Source of the DNA: Bacteroidales bacterium
Lineage (GTDB): Bacteria > Bacteroidota > Bacteroidia > Bacteroidales > WCHB1-69
Direction: 5' to 3'
Length of the DNA: 21,370 nt
Assembly (NCBI GenBank): GCA_017964755.1
Contig: JAGCRI010000204.1
Location: forward strand, 1-21,370
Shown: positions 17,630-21,370 of the stretch, one piece after another
How positions within the stretch are numbered: position 1 is the first letter of the stretch
Layout of the letters: every line of letters starts with the position of its first letter
Translations under genes and position numbers: made by a program
The notes under the pieces: model-generated
Database searches by the model: none
Told to the model about the DNA's origin: nothing
What the model saw: only the letters and a program-made list of their open reading frames with translations

Positions 17630-18544
17630 ATGTTATTATATAATGTTTTCTGGTGTTCTCTACTGACGCTACTGTTCTCCTTTCAGGGCAGTCAAATACA
17701 ACCGTCCTATTTGCCGGGGAAAGACACGCTTACGATAGCCTTTACGGGGGACATACTTCTTGATAGAGGCGTACGACAGCAGATTGAGCGTGACGGCATA
17801 GAGAGCATTTTTGATGCGAGAGCGGATTCACTGTTCCGCTGTTCCGACATTGTAGTGGGGAACCTGGAATGTCCTGCCACTACGCTACGTACACCGATGA
17901 TGAAGAAGTTCGTATTCCGAGCCGAGCCGGAGTGGCTGGAGGCGTTAAGAGCCCACGGTTTCACCCATCTCAATCTGGCCAACAACCACACGGTGGACCA
18001 AGGCCGGCGCGGGTTAGTGGACACGTGGCACAATGTGGAGCTGTATGGAATGAAGGCAGTCGGAGTGGGCAACACGATGGCGGAAGCCTCACAGCCCATC
18101 CTATTGGCGGAACATCCCCGCAAAGTTTGGCTGCTTGCCTCGCTGCAAATGGCGTTAGAGCACTTCCCGTATCTTCCCGAAGCCCCATCCGTCAATCAAG
18201 TATCCATCGACTCAATGCTGGTCCGCATTTGCGCGTTGCGCGAGGCTGACAGCACTGCCGTAATTGTGGTGTCGTTACACTGGGGGCAGGAACACACCTT
18301 GGTGCCGACTCCGATGCAGCGCAGTGCCGCCCGCCGACTGATAGATGCTGGTGCTGACGCCATAATCTGCCACCACACCCACACTCTGCAGACCATCGAG
18401 CAGTATCGCGGCAAGTCCATCTACTATAGTCTCGGCAACTTCATCTTCGACCAACATCAGGACATCAACCGCCGCACGTGCGTCCCGCAGCTGATGATTA
18501 CTCGGGACAGCTTAATGGTGAGGGATAACTTCTTTACTTTTTGA
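17630..18544 (+). CDS. CapA-family protein (PGA_cap metallophosphatase fold)
   Basis: 304 residues. The N-terminus MLLYNVFWCSLLTLLFSF is a hydrophobic export segment with no basic n-region. Metallophosphatase-like motifs of the PGA_cap family follow in order: FTGDILLD (Asp41), GNLECP (Asn78/Glu80), LANNH (117-120), SLHWGQEH (His217) and ICHHTHTLQ (248-251), then YSLGNFIFDQ. CapA-type proteins are linked to poly-gamma-glutamate capsule synthesis or attachment, but many Bacteroidetes homologues stand alone. No capB/capC partners are here, so capsule making is not supported. The motifs look intact, implying a metal-dependent hydrolase. The ATG at 17630 is the first start after an in-frame TAA at 17618-17620. 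Two tandem copies of AATGGTT (17605-17618) fill the short gap before it. Confidence 0.88.
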   Translation: MLLYNVFWCSLLTLLFSFQGSQIQPSYLPGKDTLTIAFTGDILLDRGVRQQIERDGIESIFDARADSLFRCSDIVVGNLECPATTLRTPMMKKFVFRAEPEWLEALRAHGFTHLNLANNHTVDQGRRGLVDTWHNVELYGMKAVGVGNTMAEASQPILLAEHPRKVWLLASLQMALEHFPYLPEAPSVNQVSIDSMLVRICALREADSTAVIVVSLHWGQEHTLVPTPMQRSAARRLIDAGADAIICHHTHTLQTIEQYRGKSIYYSLGNFIFDQHQDINRRTCVPQLMITRDSLMVRDNFFTF

Positions 18545-18616
18545 TTTTCCCAAATTGAAGCGTAACTTATAGATTCAAGTGGCAAAGTTATAAAAAATAT
18601 TGGCGGGACAATAGGG

Positions 18617-18636
18617 AAAAAAGACCTTCGCGGTCT
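18617..18636 (-). terminator. Intrinsic terminator, minus strand
   Basis: Read on the minus strand: AGACC, loop GCGAA, GGTCT, then a run of T (A-run 18617-18622 on plus). The 5-bp stem is short, but the T-run is direct. It would end leftward transcription from the ATPase gene or from the decayed frame just upstream of it. Confidence 0.55.
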
Positions 18637-18641
18637 GTAGT

Positions 18642-18869
18642 TTAACGTATTTTGAATTTATTGTTATTGATTTTCTCCTTAAAAAATTCAATCGAATCGG
18701 TCGTTTGGGGCATTATGGGGACATTTTTTTCGTCGGGAGCGCGTCCATAATGGTTGTACATATAGTCGCACTGCTTGTCGGCAACCAATATTAATGCTAC
18801 ACAACTTCGTTCAGGTGTATCAGCCGCTTTACACGCTCGCGGTGTGTCTGCGCATTGCCCAACTATTAA
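18642..18869 (-). pseudogene. Probable gene remnant or repeat-borne open frame without a start
   Basis: On the minus strand 75 sense codons run from just after a TAG (18870-18872) to a TAA at 18642-18644. The product includes CADTPRACKAADTPERSC, ALILVADKQCDYMYNHYGR and ends SIEFFKEKINNNKFKIR. It looks protein-like at its C-terminal half, yet there is no ATG near its beginning; the only ATG would leave about 30 residues. An intrinsic-type terminator follows 6 bp later. The doubled motif ADTPR.C / ADTPE.SC reflects an imperfect DNA repeat. It could be the tail of a lost gene or part of a dispersed non-coding repeat. I do not recognise a family. Confidence 0.4.
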
Positions 18870-19000
18870 CTAATTGAGGGATTGGATATCCCTTTCGCCG
18901 CCGCGGGCGTCCTTGCAAACCCAAAAGACAATAAATCTGTCGGAATTATTTGAGACAGAGGTTATCCTCTATTATTCTCCCTATCATGCGTCTCAGCTCG

Positions 19001-20164
19001 TCAATCTTGCTTATAATTCCCGATTTTATCAATCAGTTCACGTATTGGCACAACCTCTATACCTTGTTTCATCTGCCAGCCTTCTGCCACAGGGGCGGCC
19101 ACAAAAGAGTGCGTGGGTTGAATATCCTCTATAGCACTGTAGAAACCTTTTTGTAAGATTGGTGATAGTGTGCATTTGCATTCCACCGCAAAAACACTCC
19201 TTGCCTGTTTGACCACAAAGTCCACCTCTGCACCGTTTGTACTGCGATAGAATGTTATTTCTGCATTAGGGAAATGTCCCTTGATGTTGCTCGCCACTAT
19301 CTGCTCCCAAACAGAGCCGAGTGCCATTGAACCGACGAGATCGTCATAGCCGTGTAGTTGTAGCAGAGACGTGGTGATGCCGGCATCAGCAACATAAACT
19401 TTTGGGGCTTTCACAAGACGTCGCCCAAAATTGGAAGAACACGGTGGAATGACGGTCACCATAAAGGTGTCGCTCAGCAAGTCAATATAGTTCTTTATAG
19501 TTACCGACGAAACGGACAATGCGTCGGCAAGGCGCGAATAGTTCGCCGTCTGTCCATTACTATGTGCAAGCATCTGCCAAAGGCGACGCATGGTGGATGG
19601 AGCGGCTCCTTGCCATTGAAGGAGATCGCGTTCGAGAAAGGTGCTGATGAAACTTTCCAGCCATTCCGATGACACCTTCGGAGAGGAGGCCATAATGCTA
19701 CGAGGAAAACCGCCCATGAAAAGATAGTCGTTCAAAAGGCATCGCCCTTCAAGCTCTCTCCAAAGGAATGGTGTAAGCCGTTTATATACTATACGCCCTG
19801 CCAATGATTCCGAACTCTGGCGCAGCAAGTCGCGTGACGCCGAGCCGAGAATGAGAAAACGTCCGTTAGCTTCTCCATCATCAACCAGACTGCGTATAAT
19901 GGGGAAAAGGTCGGGGCACCGTTGAATCTCGTCTAAACACACCAACTTATCGCTATGGTGGCTTAAAAACCATTCCGCATCTTTTAATTTCTGAAGGTCA
20001 GATGGCCTTTCGAGATCAAGATACAGACTATTCGGGATCTCTTTCACAAGATGTTTCACCATGGTCGATTTGCCACATTGTCGAGGCCCAAGCACGGCAA
20101 CTACTGGAAAATTTTTTATAGCGTCACGAATTGCATATTCCTCTATTCTACTGATATATTCCAT
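19001..20164 (-). CDS. AAA ATPase with DUF4143 domain (nuclease-like C-terminus)
   Basis: 387 residues from the ATG at 20164; a TTG 27 nt upstream falls inside the promoter palindrome and is unlikely. The N-terminal P-loop ATPase has Walker A GPRQCGKST (26-34), Walker B LVCLDEIQ (Asp78/Glu79) and the sensor-like LILGSAS. The DUF4143 region follows: ERDLLQWQGAAPSTMRRLWQML, then a winged-helix-like ADALSVSSVTIKNYIDLL. The C-terminus (AEVDFVVK...VFAVECK) resembles the PD-(D/E)XK nuclease core often seen in DUF4143 proteins. The cellular role of this common, often multi-copy family is unsettled; defence and stress roles have been proposed. It stands alone between a decayed region and a tRNA. The perfect inverted repeat at its promoter suggests tight or self-regulated expression. 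Confidence 0.92.
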   Translation of the reverse strand: MEYISRIEEYAIRDAIKNFPVVAVLGPRQCGKSTMVKHLVKEIPNSLYLDLERPSDLQKLKDAEWFLSHHSDKLVCLDEIQRCPDLFPIIRSLVDDGEANGRFLILGSASRDLLRQSSESLAGRIVYKRLTPFLWRELEGRCLLNDYLFMGGFPRSIMASSPKVSSEWLESFISTFLERDLLQWQGAAPSTMRRLWQMLAHSNGQTANYSRLADALSVSSVTIKNYIDLLSDTFMVTVIPPCSSNFGRRLVKAPKVYVADAGITTSLLQLHGYDDLVGSMALGSVWEQIVASNIKGHFPNAEITFYRSTNGAEVDFVVKQARSVFAVECKCTLSPILQKGFYSAIEDIQPTHSFVAAPVAEGWQMKQGIEVVPIRELIDKIGNYKQD

Positions 20165-20185
20165 TTTTATCACTTTGAATTTACA

Positions 20186-20218
20186 ATGCAAATTTAAAAT
20201 TTATTTTTAAATTTGCAT
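20186..20218. promoter_or_regulatory. Perfect 14-bp inverted repeat embedding the ATPase promoter
   Basis: ATGCAAATTTAAAA (20186-20199) and TTTTAAATTTGCAT (20205-20218) are exact inverted copies around the 5-bp spacer TTTAT. Each arm contains TAAATTTG, a full -7 element: on the minus strand at 20189-20196, which is 24 nt before the ATPase ATG, and on the plus strand at 20208-20215. The dyad therefore overlays the ATPase promoter and could be an operator, a hairpin in the DNA, or a mirror pair of promoters. Confidence 0.65.
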
Positions 20219-20288
20219 GGTTTTTGAATAAAAAAGTATCTTATTGCCTTTTTTTGAACTCAAGCGTTCAACGAAATTGGCATACAAC

Positions 20289-20320
20289 AAAAAGGCGATG
20301 CTTTTTTGCATCGCCTTTTT
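20289..20320 (-). terminator. Strong intrinsic terminator of tRNA-Ser
   Basis: AAAAAGGCGATGC (20289-20301) and GCATCGCCTTTTT (20308-20320) are perfect inverted copies around a loop of six identical bases. Read on the minus strand the stem GGCGATGC/GCATCGCC is followed by five T, 6 nt after the mature tRNA 3' end. It is symmetric, so it could stop transcription in both directions. Confidence 0.9.
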
Positions 20321-20325
20321 CCTTG

Positions 20326-20410
20326 CGGAGAGTGAGGGATTCGAACCCCCGGAGGTGTTACCCTCAACGGTTTTCAAGACCGCCGCGATCGACCACTCTG
20401 CCAACTCTCC
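20326..20410 (-). tRNA. tRNA-Ser (anticodon UGA)
   Basis: 85 nt on the minus strand. The acceptor stem GGAGAGT (20404-20410) pairs with ACTCTCC (20327-20333), with discriminator G. The anticodon stem is GCGGT/ACCGT and its loop CTTGAAA places anticodon TGA (UCA codon). A long variable arm (TTGAGGGTAACACCTC) marks a class II tRNA. The T-arm is GGGGGTTCGAATCCC. CCA is not encoded, so it must be added enzymatically. A -7 box ends only 4 nt before the mature 5' end. Confidence 0.96.
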
Positions 20411-20414
20411 GCTG

Positions 20415-20422
20415 CAAAAGTA
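20415..20422 (-). promoter_or_regulatory. -7 promoter element of tRNA-Ser
   Basis: TACTTTTG on the minus strand is a full TAnnTTTG match, separated from the mature tRNA 5' end by four bases (CAGC). Transcription would start at or within a few bases of the mature end. No good -33 element was found. Confidence 0.6.
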
Positions 20423-20492
20423 CAATTTTTTTCAATATATTGCATTTTCTTCATTAAAAAAATCAAAATTCCATAATAATCAATTATTTTCG

Positions 20493-20500
20493 TATTTTTG
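20493..20500 (+). promoter_or_regulatory. -7 promoter element of the pseudouridine synthase gene
   Basis: TATTTTTG followed by C matches TAnnTTTG and lies 36 nt before the ATG at 20537. No TTTG -33 is evident upstream. It is divergent from the tRNA-Ser promoter, 70 bp away. Confidence 0.5.
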
Positions 20501-20536
20501 CCGTCTCTAAAAAATCTTGTTTGATATAAATTGTAA

Positions 20537-21370
20537 ATGGAAGAAAAAACAATTTTAGAAGAAAAAGAGGAAAAAGACGAACTATTCGAACATTTCAGGT
20601 TTGTGGTTGACAAAGGCACCGACCTGCTTCGTTTGGACAAATATCTCTTGCACTGCCTCGCTAACACTTCGCGCAACAAAATTCAGCAGGCGGCAAAGGC
20701 AAACTGCATTCTCGTGAACGGCAAGCCGGTGAAACAGAACTACCGCGTGAAGCCTCTCGACCAGATTTCAATACTTCTGCCGAATCCGCCGCACGAGTTT
20801 GAGATGCTCCCCGAAAATATTCCGTTGGATATTGTTTATGAAGACAACGACATTATCATAATAAACAAACCTGCGGGCTTGGTCGTTCATCCGGCATACG
20901 GCAACTTCACCGGAACTCTCGTAAATGCGCTGCTCTACCACTTTGAGGGCAAGAAAGGCACCAACGGCGAACCATTCTCTCCGATGCTCGTCCACCGTAT
21001 TGACAAAAACACATCGGGGATTATGATTGTGGCGAAGAACGAAATCGCGCAGATGAAACTTTCTAACGACTTTTTCTACCATAACATCGACAGGAAATAC
21101 AACGCATTGGTTTGGGGCGACTTCAAGGAAGACGAAGGGACGATTGAGGCTAATGTGGGACGCAACCCCAAAGACCGCCTTGTGATGACGACTTTCCCTG
21201 ACGGCGAGAGCGGCAAACACGCCGTGACACACTACCGCGTTCTGGAACGCTTCGGATATGTTACACTCATCGAGTGCCAGCTCGAAACAGGACGCACCCA
21301 CCAGATAAGGGTACACATGAAATCTATCGGACACCCGCTCTTCAACGATGAGTCATACGGCGGCGACCAG
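20537..21370 (+). CDS. RluD-family 23S rRNA pseudouridine synthase (3' end outside window)
   Basis: 278 codons from the ATG at 20537 and still open at the edge; probably most of the protein, since the family is ~320-350 residues. A Lys/Glu-rich N-terminal tail precedes an S4 RNA-binding domain (about 28-90, LRLDKYLLHCLANTSRNKIQ, ILVNGKPVKQNYRVK). The RluA/C/D catalytic domain carries NKPAGLVVHPAYGNFTGTLV, HRIDKNTSGIMIV (catalytic Asp156) and later LETGRTHQIRVHM. Enzymes of this type convert uridines to pseudouridine in 23S rRNA, and RluD acts on helix 69. The S4 domain plus sequence type favours RluD over RluA, but the exact target is inferred. It has its own promoter, 125 bp from the tRNA. 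Confidence 0.93.
   Translation, partial: MEEKTILEEKEEKDELFEHFRFVVDKGTDLLRLDKYLLHCLANTSRNKIQQAAKANCILVNGKPVKQNYRVKPLDQISILLPNPPHEFEMLPENIPLDIVYEDNDIIIINKPAGLVVHPAYGNFTGTLVNALLYHFEGKKGTNGEPFSPMLVHRIDKNTSGIMIVAKNEIAQMKLSNDFFYHNIDRKYNALVWGDFKEDEGTIEANVGRNPKDRLVMTTFPDGESGKHAVTHYRVLERFGYVTLIECQLETGRTHQIRVHMKSIGHPLFNDESYGGDQ

Larger units (their letters stand above)
18545..19000. other. 456-bp intergenic region with decayed or repeat-like sequence
   Basis: No complete gene is supported. On the minus strand it holds an intrinsic-type hairpin (18617-18636) and a start-less 75-codon frame (18642-18869). On the plus strand it holds a 6-bp-stem hairpin (AGGGAT 18877-18882, ATCCCT 18888-18893) and the short G/C-rich patch CGCCGCCGCGGGCG (18896-18909). 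A further 5-bp hairpin, AGAGG/CCTCT, lies near 18955-18970. The mixture looks like a degraded element or dispersed repeat between convergent genes. Confidence 0.5.

Noticed and set aside
14735..18544. Recent horizontal transfer of the DUF3160/CapA module based on base composition
   Set aside because: Parts are G/C-rich, but recG is equally rich in places and the DUF3160 gene itself varies widely, so composition does not single out this block.
17630..18544. Poly-gamma-glutamate capsule locus
   Set aside because: Only a CapA-type gene is present; no CapB ligase or CapC-like membrane protein is nearby.
18874..19134. Plus-strand 86-codon frame across the end of the ATPase gene
   Set aside because: Half of it is antisense to the ATPase; it has no promoter or recognisable motif.
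20207..20510. Open frames on both strands across the tRNA (for example [18 protein letters not shown] and [12 protein letters not shown])
   Set aside because: These are the well-known spurious translations of a tRNA-Ser gene and its flanks; the RNA structure explains the sequence.
20768..21334. 188-codon minus-strand frame
   Set aside because: Antisense shadow of the pseudouridine synthase, whose catalytic motifs are on the plus strand.
1..21370. CRISPR array, insertion sequence or prophage
   Set aside because: No regularly spaced repeats, transposase motifs, target-site duplications or phage structural genes were seen.

Overview
The window looks like chromosomal DNA of an uncultured or little-studied member of the Bacteroidota, most likely Bacteroidales. 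Three things point that way. Genes and the tRNA are preceded by the Bacteroidetes -7 promoter element TAnnTTTG rather than a sigma70-type -10, and starts mostly lack Shine-Dalgarno sequences. There are two SusC-like TonB-dependent receptors with an N-terminal carboxypeptidase-regulatory domain. There is also an exported protein of the kind usually secreted by the type IX system. The genus cannot be decided from the sequence alone.

Layout. (a) 1-5432, minus strand: a large TonB-dependent receptor (1689-5432), then 47 bp downstream a long exported protein whose end lies outside the window (1-1641), probably an outer-membrane operon. (b) 5547-6011, minus strand: a small membrane-anchored protein of unknown role. 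(c) A 235-bp divergent promoter region with an 11-bp inverted repeat and a T-run. (d) 6247-11333, plus strand: a GH3 (NagZ-like)/serine-hydrolase fusion whose stop codon overlaps the start of recG. (e) 11417-14632, plus strand: two small lipoproteins directly followed by a second TonB-dependent receptor, apparently one operon. (f) 14735-18544, plus strand: an exported FG-GAP-like protein, a YARHG/DUF3160 protein overlapping it by 68 nt, and a CapA-type (PGA_cap) protein. This is a compact three-gene module of unknown function. (g) 18545-19000: non-coding or decayed DNA with a minus-strand intrinsic terminator and a start-less 75-codon open frame. (h) 19001-20164, minus strand: an AAA ATPase with a DUF4143 domain, preceded by a perfect 14-bp inverted repeat that embeds its promoter. 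(i) 20326-20410, minus strand: tRNA-Ser(UGA) with a strong terminator. (j) 20537 to the end, plus strand: an RluD-type pseudouridine synthase, cut by the window edge.

How the genes work together. Much of the window concerns the cell envelope: outer-membrane transport and export, peptidoglycan recycling and exported proteins of unknown role. Housekeeping RNA/DNA functions (recG, tRNA-Ser, rluD-like) lie between them. The best candidates for something undescribed are the FG-GAP-like/DUF3160/CapA module, the lipoprotein-lipoprotein-receptor operon, and the ATPase operator palindrome. No CRISPR array, complete insertion sequence, prophage or rRNA gene was seen.
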